This document shows, piece by piece, positions 21,519-32,964 of a stretch of 64,000 bases of DNA. This DNA comes from Boletus sp. NGJ. Lineage: Eukaryota; Basidiomycota; Agaricomycetes; Boletales; Boletaceae. Location of the stretch: contig JAGTXK010000121.1 of the NCBI GenBank assembly GCA_019096195.1, forward strand, positions 62,001 through 126,000, read 5' to 3'. Under the pieces are notes generated by a model. That model did no database searches, was not told the origin of the DNA, and was given only the letters and a program-made list of their open reading frames with translations. Each line of letters begins with the position of its first letter. Within the stretch, counting starts at the first letter, position 1. Position numbers and translations under genes: made by a program.

Positions 21519-23799
21519 ATGCGAGTAGAAGACGGGTTTCAGTTGGTACGTCGTCCAGTCCGCATGGCGTAGTTATTAAATTGTATCTCAGTACAGCTCC
21601 CACCCTGCAGACTCATTTCACTGAGCGAAATGCATATCTCAGTGACCCAGTGCTGCCCAATTTACTGAAGAGGGTTTTACCTTCAAAGTGCGACCGCTCC
21701 ATTGACTAAGCTTCGAATCGCTCACGGACATCCAGGATAGCAAACGAGATTGAACCCGACCTCGTGCGTCTTGGTACGGAAGTTATCACCAGCAAGTGTT
21801 TCCTTTGATGCTAAAGGTCAAATCCTGACTCTGTTCAAGGTGTTCGTGCTATTAGCGAGCGCGCCACCCCTCCGCACCTGACCCAGTACAACCACTGGGG
21901 GCAACGGATTGATCAGCTTGACACCTCTGAAGCATGGAAGGAGCTGAAAGGCGTGTTCTTCAAGGAAGGCATTCCCGGCATCTTTTACGAGCGGAAGTAT
22001 GGCAAGTTTAGCAGGATATATGGATTCGTCAAGTTGCATATGCTCGTCGGAGATTCCCATGTGGTGAGCCGAGTTTGTCTTGTGTGCGGTCGGCTGGACT
22101 CAGGGTCGGGCCACTTTGCAGGTAGGATGCCCGATTTCTATGACAGATGGGTGTGCCAGAGGTGAGAGCTCCATTTCAAGTTGATATCGTCGACGCAACT
22201 GATGCAATGCTCTAAACAAGTCCTTGAGCTCGTCGGTACTCCGGAAATGAAGACTAGCTTATTCCCTCGTCTTACAAGGTACGCACGTTCATCAAGGAAC
22301 ACGAAGGACTTTCTCATTGGTTGGCAGTCGTGATCCTTCCTTTGGCTTTACATCAGGACAATGGATGACCGAGGCATGTGCATCCACCGTCTCATATCGT
22401 AGCGCAATTCACACGTGATCTTTAGCGACCAGGCGGCTCAGATGTATCTCTCACTGAGACAATTGCTATTCCAACTGAGCATTCCGGGGATCCGATGTGG
22501 CCGGCATACCAACTGGATGGGTTCAAATGGTTCTCGAGTGCTACTGATAGTGACGTGTCCGTTGCACTGGCGCGTACAGGGGACACCCATGATGGTTCGC
22601 GTTCGCTCTCCCTTTTCCTAGTTCCCCTTCGCATGCCGCTCGTCTTGCAGCCTGGAGAACCTTCCCCGTCTCCGATCAGCAATGGCATCTACACGCACAG
22701 ACTAAAGAACAAGATTGGGACGCACATGGTACCTACCGCCGAGCTCACTTTGAAATCGACGACTGCTTACCTCCTTGGCTCACTCAATCACGGTGTCAGG
22801 AATATCCTTCCTGTTCTCTACATCACTCGCATCCATAGTGCCATCTCTGGAACGGGCCACTTGCGCAAATGTCTGGAGATTGCAATTGCCTACTCAAAAG
22901 TCAGGAGCATCTCGGGTGGTAAGCAACTGCTCGAGGAGAATGCGGTACATGTGGCACAGTTAGCCTCCATCAGTCTCGTCTATCGTGCCCTGACGCACCT
23001 TGTCTTTGGCACAATTTCGTTCATGGGGAAAGTGGAGGCCAACGTGGCGAGCAAGGATGACGAAGCATTGCTGAGGATTTTGACAGCTGTAGTCAAAGCG
23101 TTCACTGCAGAGAAGGCGGTTTCGGCCATGGAGGAGAGCATGACCGCTCTGGGGGGAATGGGCTACATGGAAGAGGTGGGTATCGGTAGGTAAGCACTTT
23201 TATCATAGCGGCCGTTAGTTTGCACTCAGATTGTACACGGACAGATCTATTCGCGATGCTCTAGTAGAGAAGATCTGGGAAGGCACCACCTCCGTCCTCG
23301 CCTTGGATCTTGTGCGTAGTGCCAATGACCCAAGCACTTTTGCGGCGTTCACGAATGTCAGTTTGTCTTCTTGGTCACCCGAGAAATGCTCGAGAACTGA
23401 GATATGTCAAAGTGGGGAACCAAGATCCTCGATTCCTGCCCATCAGAACTTGGGAGCAAAGTACGGGCACCCCTGGAAGCCGTCAGAGCTGCTTTCCAAA
23501 CGATCGATGACATTTATCGTCATCCCACAAGGATCTCGCCTCTACTGCCCCGGCCAGGTCTGATGTTAGTGGGATACGCTGCATCAGCGGCAATGCTTCT
23601 TGAACATGCGGTGTGGTCGCACAACACGAAGATATCAGAGCGGGACGTGGATGCCGAGGTATTCGTGCGTTGGGTGAATGAAGGTGGTTTGTCGTCTTCA
23701 GTTCGGGAAGTACTTGAAATTACTAGGGGACTCGGACACCATGAAGAGCGTATCCGGATGAACAGCACGCTTGCGTATGGGCCCGGGCCCAAGCTGTAG
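21519..23799 (+). CDS. AidB-like acyl-CoA dehydrogenase
   Basis: FAD-dependent acyl-CoA dehydrogenase of the AidB branch; the substrate is unknown. Predicted start MRVEDGFQLTHFTERNAYLS at 21519, after joining a small first exon across a 65-base intron. The chain continues IEPDLVRLGTEVI, YNHWGQRID, FTSGQWMTE, then RPGGSDVSLTET (the AidB active-site segment), LDGFKWFSSATDSDVSVAL and the C-terminal helical domain with YSKVRSISGGKQLLEENAVH, GGMGYMEE, IRDALVEKIWEGTTSVLALD and LEHAVWSHNT. About eight introns, several with GTGAGT-like donors. E. coli AidB binds DNA and is induced by alkylation; fungal members are cytosolic or peroxisomal enzymes of unclear role. The 5' end is less certain than the rest; an ATG at about 21456 lies upstream in another frame. 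Confidence 0.85.
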
Positions 23800-24046
23800 A
23801 GTTTCTGATTGAACGACGTCTTTTAGAACACTTGCTCTACTGCATGTTTTTGATTGGGTTGAAGAGGGCAGTAGTTATTACACAAGATCTCTTGATCACC
23901 ATGCGGAATTGTTTGGCCAAGTACACTGACATTCGCTGGTTGGACTTTTGAACGCTTCGGAAAGCTCACCCCAAGGTCCATGCCATAACTCATCGTGGGA
24001 GTTGCAGTTCCTCAGATGTTTCCGTTTCCCAGATCAGCGTCGCTCG

Positions 24047-24858
24047 ATGTCAGTCAAGTTTCGCGTTTATATCGTGCGACATGGCGAAACAGACTGGAAC
24101 AGAACGCGAAAGTTACAAGGTCAATCGGACGTCCCACTCAACGAAACCGGGCTCAAGCAATCCATGTTGGTCGGCGAAGCTCTCAAGGACGTACCGTTTG
24201 CAAGAGCGTTGAGCAGTGACCTCCAAAGGGCACTCAAGGTAAGAACATAATGTTTTTCGGATCCAAACAATTGGACTAGTTTTTCTCCCAGACCGCAGAG
24301 TGTATTCTCCAATACCACTCCGACGTCGTTTTCGAAAAGGACGAGTCGATCCGGGAGCGAGTAAGTGCACCGCTGCTCGAGTTTATCATCCGCTCGACTG
24401 CGGTGCTGTCGCAGTATTATCTAGGTGAATCGCGAGATGAATTTTCGAGATCTGACACGCCGGCACCCTCTGCAGAAACGATGCCCGAGTTTGCTGCGAG
24501 GTGTCTGGCTTGGTATACGAGTTCGATCGAGGATTACATGGTGGCGACGGTCAAAGAAGGTGTCCCCGTGGAACAGCCCCATAACACCCTCGTGGTCTCT
24601 CATGGAGGTTTTATCCTGACTCTCCTTACTGCACTGCAGGCAAACGGAGCGGTGACTTGCCGTGAGGGTGTCGAGATCGGGTACTGCCTAAACACCGGTG
24701 TGTCTATCGTCGAGTACACTGACATACCTAGTGGAGGAGAAAGACCTTTTGGGGGAACCTTGGTTCGGTACTCGGGCGTAGAACACCTGGTACATCAGAA
24801 CTTACCACCCCTAGAGGTAAACGCGGACGTATTGGGGGATGCATGGTGGCAACCCTAG
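24047..24858 (+). CDS. Histidine phosphatase, TIGAR/phosphoglycerate mutase-like
   Basis: Member of the histidine phosphatase superfamily. The N-terminal motif VYIVRHGETDWN carries the phosphorylated histidine and the arginine next to it; the second catalytic histidine is in VVSHGGFI near residue 165. The segments LQGQSDVPLNETGLKQ and ALSSDLQRALKTAECIL match the fructose-bisphosphatase-2/TIGAR group. Two introns lie after LQRALK (donor GTAAGA at about 24240) and after ESIRER (donor GTAAGT). The start at 24047 (MSVKFRVYIVRHGE) leaves the usual four to eight residues before the active strand; an upstream in-frame ATG at 23948 is less likely. The substrate may be a sugar phosphate; sequence alone does not decide. 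Confidence 0.85.
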
Positions 24859-25090
24859 GCCAAGAGATACCTTGCGAGGTTCTGTTGCATTTCGTTGATT
24901 CATTACCGGCTAGATACCTCTTGTACATGCTCACTACAACCTTTGATTATTCCACTGGTCACAAAGCCACACGTGTGGCCTAGTTGGTGTCTAGTTTACA
25001 CTCCCGAACAAGAACACTAGTTTATGATGCACGATTATAGGGAACTATGTGGCAGCTTGCGACAAAACTCAATACGCCAATCCATGGTGA

Positions 25091-25813
25091 TCAAAAATAA
25101 CCGTACCCAAGTAGCCCCCGGCCTCCCCAGCCCTTTCGAGGGGTAAATTGCAATGATAATTCCTGTCCATCGCGAAGCACTTGTATGCGCAACTCGTGCT
25201 GCAACACTGGCTTAACACCATTGAGGGGATGATCACTGACTAACGTACATCTTCACTGCGACCAACGAGGTCAGCCAGAGGTTCCAGAGAAGAAGCTGAG
25301 AACGAGGCGGTGGTCAAATGACCGAATTTTATGACGAGGTCTTCGCGACGAAGGCCCTATTCTGTGCGTCAAGTAATGCAAGTTGTGAACAGAGCGCGGG
25401 CATACCGCATGCGCAGCAGGACTGTCCGGTGCGACGCCGTCTACTTTCGCAAAGGGGGACAGACTTTCTCCTGTATGCGTGCTTGGTGTCGATGACGCAT
25501 CAGCAGGTGCTGGGGATGAGATGGAAGGAGGTGCGAGGGAGGGGTCATAGACCTTTTGCAACGCTTTCTCGATCTCGTCCATGGTGTACTTGAGATCGTT
25601 CCTCAACTCGACTATGCGAGCCCGAGCAGAGCGAATCGCGTAAATGTCCAGGTCGGCGCGTGGAAAGCCTTCGGCATCGACGAGGGGTGTTGTCATATCG
25701 CAATTGTTTGCTCCGAGTATGGAGAGCTGGAGACTGATCTCTGCCTCGATGCCATCCTTGACATGGATCAACGCGCGAGCATTCTCTCTGGGACACTGTG
25801 CGGAAGGCAACAT
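25091..25813 (-). CDS. NAS2: 26S proteasome assembly chaperone PSMD9/NAS2
   Basis: Chaperone that holds the Rpt4-Rpt5 ATPase pair during assembly of the 19S particle and leaves before maturity. The N-terminal helices contain KDGIEAEISLQLSILGANN, then MTTPLVDAEGFPRADLDIYA and RSARARIVELRNDLKYTMDE, the most conserved block. A serine- and proline-rich linker leads to a C-terminal PDZ domain: PFAKVDGVAPDSPAAHA, GLRREDLVIKFGHLT, HELRIQVLRDGQELSLQFTP, then GWGGRGLLG. Two introns fall in the PDZ part (about 25.4 kb and 25.2 kb). The ATG at 25813 starts MLPSAQCPREN. THI4 ends only 93 bases upstream on the same strand, so the promoter must be very short or overlap the THI4 3' end. Confidence 0.9.
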
Positions 25814-25905
25814 GAAGACGGTAGCCAACAAACTTGCAGGTCAATTACATAACATCGGCAACACCAGCGTTACAACTTGGCGACTACAAATATACAGTAC
25901 GTTCC

Positions 25906-27028
<1,123 letters not shown>

Positions 27029-27441
27029 GATGGAGGTTTTCCGAGGGTTCGCTGTTCTTATATACTGTTTTAGGGGCAGCCAAGCGACACACAACGAATA
27101 CTGTGAGAGTGTACAAATTTCTCATACGGACCACAAGTTCGAGGCTGGCAATCTTCTGGACGTAAACAATGGCGGCGTTGCCACGTATCGAATCGATCGG
27201 CCGATAGCCTCGACTGAGCGCAGGTCCAAGTGCGCACTGCAACGGGTCGGTTGGCTATGCCTTGCGGTGCATCCGCAACGATTACGGTGACGAATGGCGC
27301 AACATCGTTACCAGTTGATCGCGCGCCGTAACGTGAACTAGCCCTTGCAAGTCCCTTACTGCCTTATAAACGTCCCCCTAAAATCCCCGCCGCCGTACAC
27401 CCCCTTGGAGCCTTCCCCCAACCACGACGTACACGCCCAAC
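27029..27441. promoter_or_regulatory. Divergent promoter region of THI4 and ARO7
   Basis: 413 bases between the start codons of two biosynthetic genes transcribed apart. Apart from the TATA-like box on the THI4 side, a pyrimidine-rich C-run block (27355-27420) directly before the ARO7 ATG resembles the CT-rich core promoters of highly expressed fungal genes. No coding frame is supported inside. Confidence 0.45.
27057..27064 (-). promoter_or_regulatory. TATA-box-like element of THI4
   Basis: The minus strand reads TATATAAG about 29-36 bases before the THI4 start codon. It is a good TATA match, and THI4 is a strongly expressed, thiamine-regulated gene in other fungi. The closeness to the ATG would place transcription start almost at the coding start. 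Confidence 0.45.
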
Positions 27442-28531
27442 ATGCTGTCCCAGAATTTTATGCTCGAGCAAGACCCCCTCTCTCTAGAACGCATCCGATC
27501 AGTCCTGGTCCGCCTCGAGGATACCATCATCTTTGATCTGATAGAGCGAGCCCAATTCGCTCACAATCCCCAGATGTACATCCCCGCCGCCTTTTCCGAG
27601 CTCACAGAATTGGGTTTCGACGGCAGCTGGCTAGAGTGGTTCTTGAAAGAGACTGAAACTTTCCATGGTCGGTCTCCCTTTTTAGTTCTCTAAACTTGGC
27701 CTGCCCTCACACCCACCCCCGCCACAGCGAAAGCGCGCAGATACACCAGGTATGGTTGTTGCTCATATATTGCCCCATCGCCCAGCCCGTGACGACTACA
27801 CAGTCCGGACGAATATCCGTTTACGAGCGATCTTCCACCGCCCGTTTTGAAGTCGCTCGACTTTCCAAAAATCCTTTATCCAAACGATATCAACGCAAAC
27901 CCATCCATACTTTTATTTTACACGCGCGTCATCGTCCCACGCATAACCAAGCCTGCATCCAAGCACTCGAATGGCATCGTCGGTGACGAAGCACTCGAGG
28001 ATGGCAACTATGGCAGTGCTGCCACCATCGACGTCGAGGTTCTGCAAGCCATCAGCAAGCGTGTCCATTACGGTATTCCCCCAATCTCGTCACGAAACAC
28101 GGTGGCTGACGAGTCATTCAGGGAAATTCGTATCAGAGTCAAAATTCTCCGCTGACCCTGCCGCATTCATTCCTCACATTCGCAAGCCAAACAGGCAAGC
28201 CCTTGAAGCGCTGATAACCAAACCGGAGGTGGAGCGTAAGCTGCTCTTGCGTCTCCGCAAAAAGGCCTCCATATATGCACAGGAATTCAATCCCGATGGC
28301 GATGCTATCGCGAATTCCCATGCGAACGGCACAGCCAAGATAGATGTAGACGGAGTCGTGGAGTTGTATGAAAATTACATTATTCCCCTTACCAAGGAAG
28401 TCGAGGTACGTTGATAACATCCATCTCAAGATCACATCAATCAACTCCTTTCCAAGGTCGACTACCTCCTCCGTCGACTGGACGGTTTGACAGAGGAAGA
28501 AATCGATCGGCTTGCTGCGAGACACGTCTGA
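27442..28531 (+). CDS. ARO7: Chorismate mutase ARO7
   Basis: Converts chorismate to prephenate, the branch step to phenylalanine and tyrosine (all-helical AroQ fold, cytosol). Five exons join cleanly (introns at about 27670, 27740, 28070 and 28407). The protein tracks yeast Aro7 from end to end: [20 protein letters not shown] with the catalytic-site arginine, [89 protein letters not shown] and a closing [17 protein letters not shown]. The loop that binds tyrosine or tryptophan in yeast is recognisable, so allosteric control is likely but not shown. The ATG at 27442 gives the normal short start [19 protein letters not shown]. Confidence 0.96.
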
Positions 28532-28901
28532 TCCATCCACACACCCCCTTGGTAGACGTTGTCCTCGTGCTTGTACTTTCTTCTCGTTCTTGTGAATGTA
28601 GACTTCCTTGCTCAACATAACGCTTCGAGAAGCAAGATGTATATCAGACGAACGGGGCTACACGTACGCAATTGGTATGCAACCCAACGCGCATAGGTGA
28701 AACAAGAAAACAAAAGATCCTTACTAGGCCCATGGGCAAAGGTGTCACATATAAAGCTGTATGCAATAAACGGGAAGGTATCGAGTCAAAAGCACAAATT
28801 GGCAAGAGATGCACGAAAAAAAAAAAAAGGAAAAAAAAAGGAAAAGGAGAGGCGCGATAAGCAAGAACACGAACAATTCAGGAGCAGGCACTAAATATAT
28901 G
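28532..28901. other. Intergenic, convergent 3' ends with poly-A tracts
   Basis: The gap lies between the stops of ARO7 (plus) and the septin-like gene A (minus). It contains A-rich tracts at 28817-28828 and 28832-28840 within a purine-rich block, read as T runs for the minus gene. No coding frame or RNA gene is supported. Confidence 0.55.
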
Positions 28902-31030
28902 CTACAACCCGAGATCTGGGCGGGTGCATCAACACGCATGTTCCATCAGGAAAGCACGGAGCTGCTCACCTTCGAAAAGACGCTTCGTCTCCTCAGGACC
29001 TATGGACCGAGTGGCACGTTTTGCGAGAAGCTTCTCGGTCCTATATTTCTCATACAGAACTTCTCGGGTGTGGGCCTTGAGAACCTGCCATTTCAATCAA
29101 CCGTGTGAGCGTTAGCACGATTGCCACGTAATGTGGTGCAGACAGACCTTCATGTGTGTTAGCAGGATAGCCGTTCGAAGCGCAGCAAAATCGCAATGCT
29201 CAGGGTCAAGTACGTCAACAGTCCCCCATCGAAACTTCCTCGTGAACACGCCTCTGAGACTCTCTGGCGGAGTCATAGATACGGCTGATTTGCGAGATAC
29301 GATGGGGCTGTCTTGAGTCGTGACCGTTTCCACAGAACTAGAGGCTCTTTCTCCGTCCTCATGACTGAGAGAATAGTTGGAATCAACGGTCACGGGTCGT
29401 GGCCGCCGAGGTTGTGGGGAGCTCAGAGGCTCTGGAGCGATGAGCGCAAACGGGAGCAAGGTGTCCAGGTCAACCTTGGTTACAGTTTTAGCTGAGAAGC
29501 GGATGTTTGCGACGGTCTCTTCGTCGGTCTCGTCGGGGTACTGAGGTTCCCTTTCGTCGTGCGCGATAGACGAGAGGTCCCGACGCGAGCGGGAGCGGGA
29601 TCGGGACGTGCGGGTCCCTTTCAGTCTGATCACGGTACGCGAAACTCTGTCCTTTTCAATGTCACCATCAGCGATACCGTGAGAGTCACCATTCTCAACG
29701 TGATGGGATGAACCATTGATTCCATTTTGCGGACCGTCCGTAACCTCCTCCTGAGGCGGTGACTGTAAATGGGGTTCCTCTCCAGGCTTCGGAGCGGAAA
29801 ACACGCCAAAGCCTAGACCAGCCTGTCGTAACCCTCTCCGCACGGCCGTCTTCACTGCGAATAGGCTTTCGTCTGTGAGAGAATCCGCCTTGGCGATAAC
29901 AGGAAGCAAATTGACACGAGCCGAGAGGCGACTGATCACGCGCAGCTCGGCGGGTGACATCATAATATCGCCGGAATACTCGTCGGGCTGATCGACTGTC
30001 GGAAACAGAGAAACCGTGGTTTCAGAAACGGTCCTCCCATGTCCGCGATGTCCGCGAGCAACGCTCCTCGTCGACGTGGGGTCAACCATGAAGATGCATC
30101 TGGGAGCAGTCAGACGAGGGTGCCAAAAGTGTGCGTGACCAGCTTCTCTTACAGATGCACATGTTGATCCCCTCTGCTCTGCCTGACCACCTTGGATTCC
30201 TGAACGGAGCTCTAAGCAAGGAAAATTCACGACAGCTCAGTCTTACGAACCTCGTTCATGGTGGCCGCATAGTGCTCGTCGATGTACTTGATGATATTGG
30301 TGACTTGATGCTCGACGTCCAACTCTTTCCCCGAGGTGAACTCTAGGCCCGGGGTATCAATGACCGTCAAAAGTACCCTGTCATACCGGGATTCGCATAT
30401 TTCAATACATGCAGTTTCGATACTCTGCGTGTGCTTCAGTCCGCCTTTGAGGAATCGATTCAGAGCGACGCGTTGATCCCCGGTGGCGGCAGGGGATATG
30501 TCAGCCGTATCGAGTAAGAGGCGCAACAGGGATGTTTTGCCGGTGCCACGCGCACCGACAACCTGACGCGGGTGTGAGCGAGGAAAGTCGCTGGAGAGTG
30601 GGGGGGAACGAACCATGAGGTTGAAAGCTGGCGGAGTACGGCTCCTGCGTTGGGTCCGACGGGTCGTAGTGCCAGCACTGGATGGACTTCTCCAATTCTC
30701 GAACGCAGACGGGGGATGAGGCGATGTATACAAAGAAGAAATTTTGGCAGGTTTTGCGTCTGGTGTCTCGGGTGGCTGACCTGAGTGAATGCGAAACGGT
30801 TTATGGAAAGGAATGGGGGCATGGTCGAGGGAGTGGAGAGAGCTTTTGACCGCACCTTGGTATAGGTGAGGCTCCGGGGTTGGGGGCGTTTCGCGCAAGA
30901 CTGAGACATCCACCAGGTTCTCTGGCCACGGAATACCTTGAGGATTGAGCTCTGGCAGCGACGGGGATGTTTTCAACGGAGCAACGCTGCCTGCGCTGTT
31001 GGCTCTAGGCCGCTTCCGGAACGAAAACAT
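28902..31030 (-). CDS. Divergent septin-like GTPase A
   Basis: P-loop GTPase of the septin class, much diverged. Six exons fit. The N-terminal about 150 residues are disordered (start MFSFRKRPRANSAG). The G1 loop is VVGARGTGKTSLLRLLLDTA, G3 is VIDTPGLEF, and G4 is VIAKADSLT with the septin-typical AKAD. The end of the G domain, FRWGTVDVLDPEHCDFAALR, then THMKVLKAHTREVLYEKY, matches the septin WG..EV..EHCDF and LK..T...YE.YR signatures. A long insertion with an RS run (RTSRSRSRSRRD) sits between G4 and the WG block. The last exons end RSIGPEETKRLFEDLGL at 28902; no coiled-coil tail is seen. Classical septins polymerise at the bud neck or septum; whether this one does is unknown. Confidence 0.82.
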
Positions 31031-31598
31031 GGCCGTGGTCCGCGAGTTGGTATACAAAATGAACAAGAACGAGTGGACAGAGCAAACGAGAAAAGAACGT
31101 TCGCGACCTGCTGGATAGGACGAGATGAGATGTACAGAGTTTCTTTGTGGAAGAAGGCCGTTTTCAAACACGCAAACGGAGAAAGAGACGCGCTTATAAA
31201 ATTAAGGGACCCCCCTTTCGACATGGCAACCAACCTCACATACACATCACTCGACTGTCTCGAAAACTTTCATTTTCCAAACATACATACAGAAGACGAT
31301 GATCGATAGCTGTGGTCGAAAACAAACGACAGTGAAAGAGAAAGATGAATCACTTCAGAACCAGAGACAGAAAAAGTACAGTACACAAGACGGTCCGACT
31401 GCGAAAAACGAGATAACCCAAAAACGACGATTCGACGACTTCCGAGTGATGTGAGAGCAAGCTTCCACGGAGCGAGCATGAACGAATCAATGCTTCTACA
31501 GTCCATACCTGGACGGAAGATATGACATGGGATGTACGGGGGTGATAAGACTCGCGGGGTAGCCAGAACCTCCGGGAGATGTGTGATACAAGTGTTCT
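31031..31598. other. Intergenic between septin-like A and double Zn2Cys6 gene
   Basis: 568 bases between two genes on the minus strand, holding the 3' end of the upstream gene and the promoter of septin-like A. Several purine-rich stretches (31200-31420) are visible. No supported coding frame, repeat or RNA gene. Confidence 0.5.
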
Positions 31599-32964
31599 TC
31601 AGGGTATCATGTGACCGGTGGATTCATCCACCCTCATTCTCTTTTGGATCTGGGAAGACTCGAGGTCGTCGATTTTTCTTTTCAGGTCAACATCCATGGA
31701 TTCCCCAGGCGTGTCCTCAAGGGGGGTGCCGTTCTGATAACGTACGTCGCCAACTACGGTAGAAGACGGGGGTGACTGGGTGGGAGGGGAATGTACTGAA
31801 GGGGCCACGACGTTTGGTGGGACTTTTGATGATAAGGAGGCACGTCGAGAGCCCTTTTTGTTCGCGCCATTGTTACTGCTGTCATGATTGTAGTTGCACG
31901 GGAGTGAACGCCGTGCGCAGCTCGAACACGCTGGATGAGCACCATCACATTTGGTTTTCCGTGCTATAAACACCATCAACTCAGGCACGCTCGACCCTGT
32001 CGGGCACCTCACCTCGGCAAAAATTGCAAGCCACTACCTTGGGCCCTGCGCTCGTGGTTTGACGGGGGGTTCTTCCTGGCACGGTAGACGCACGCTTCCT
32101 TTGGGCGGCCTGCTGCTCGGATGCCGGTCTGATCGGGGGGAGCGGGGGCGCCGTCATCGTTGCTGCCGGGGAGCTTTCAGGAAGCGCGAGTGTGGCGATA
32201 TGCGGCAGCTCGTTATCCTTGAACAGGGGACGTCCGTCCGGAGCCGGAGGTCCAGAAGGGGCGTGTTTCGGCCGGACGACGGGAGTGAGGATGGGGAGAG
32301 GTTCCCGAGGCTCGGACGGTCCAGCCACAGCTTGCGGGAAGCCCTCTAAAACCGGACGCTTCTCGACGTTCGAGCTCCTCCGCGACAACGGTTGGGAGGG
32401 CATCTCGGGAGAGACCGACGGATCGTTCTCATCAGCCGATCTCTCCTCCGCACTGCCTTCAGACTCGCTCTCGTCTTCCTTGCGTCTGTGAGAGTTGCGC
32501 CGCTTGCTGGTCTGCGGCATATAATCACAGGGGTTGGACCGCTTAACACACTGACCGCAGGCAGGACGTCCGCCATCGCATTTGAGTTTACGAGCTGTGG
32601 CACGATCGGTTCAGCCTTAATCATCTTCCGTAAGAGCTTCTGCGACGCACATCGGCAGAAATTACATGCAACGGTAATCTTCTTCGTCCGCTGTTTCGAA
32701 GACCCTAGTGAACGTGCTCAAATGGGTCGTCGGATAAGGGCAAAAATGCGGCTTACTGCCAGTGGACTTGACATGGTTGGGAGGAACGGCCGGACCATCG
32801 CCCATGGTCCTCGAGATAGGCATGGCACGCGCGTCTGTCCCTGGCGGAACATCTCGGGAAATAGACAAAGAAGGGTGCCGAACGGCCCCGTGTCCACACG
32901 TCTCGATGCTCAAGACGGGCCGTGGTGTGTGTGACAGGGCAGCAAGTTGAGTGCGCGGAACCAT
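31599..32964 (-). CDS. Double Zn2Cys6 cluster protein, possibly fused to septin-like B
   Basis: Putative DNA-binding regulator. Predicted exons are 32964-32757, 32704-32651, 32594-32013 and 31963-31599, about 402 residues if it starts at the ATG of MVPRTQLAALSHTP. Two complete binuclear zinc clusters lie in one chain: VACNFCRSRKLKC with ACGQCVKRSNPCDY, and about 190 residues later VACNFCRARKTKC with ACSSCARRSLPCNY. Each cluster is split by an intron at the same point, just after CNFCR, which suggests internal duplication. No PF04082 domain follows. The first exon is in frame with, and directly continues, the last septin-like B exon, so this may not be a separate gene. The C terminus is serine-rich and ends ESTGHMIP. 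Confidence 0.75.
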
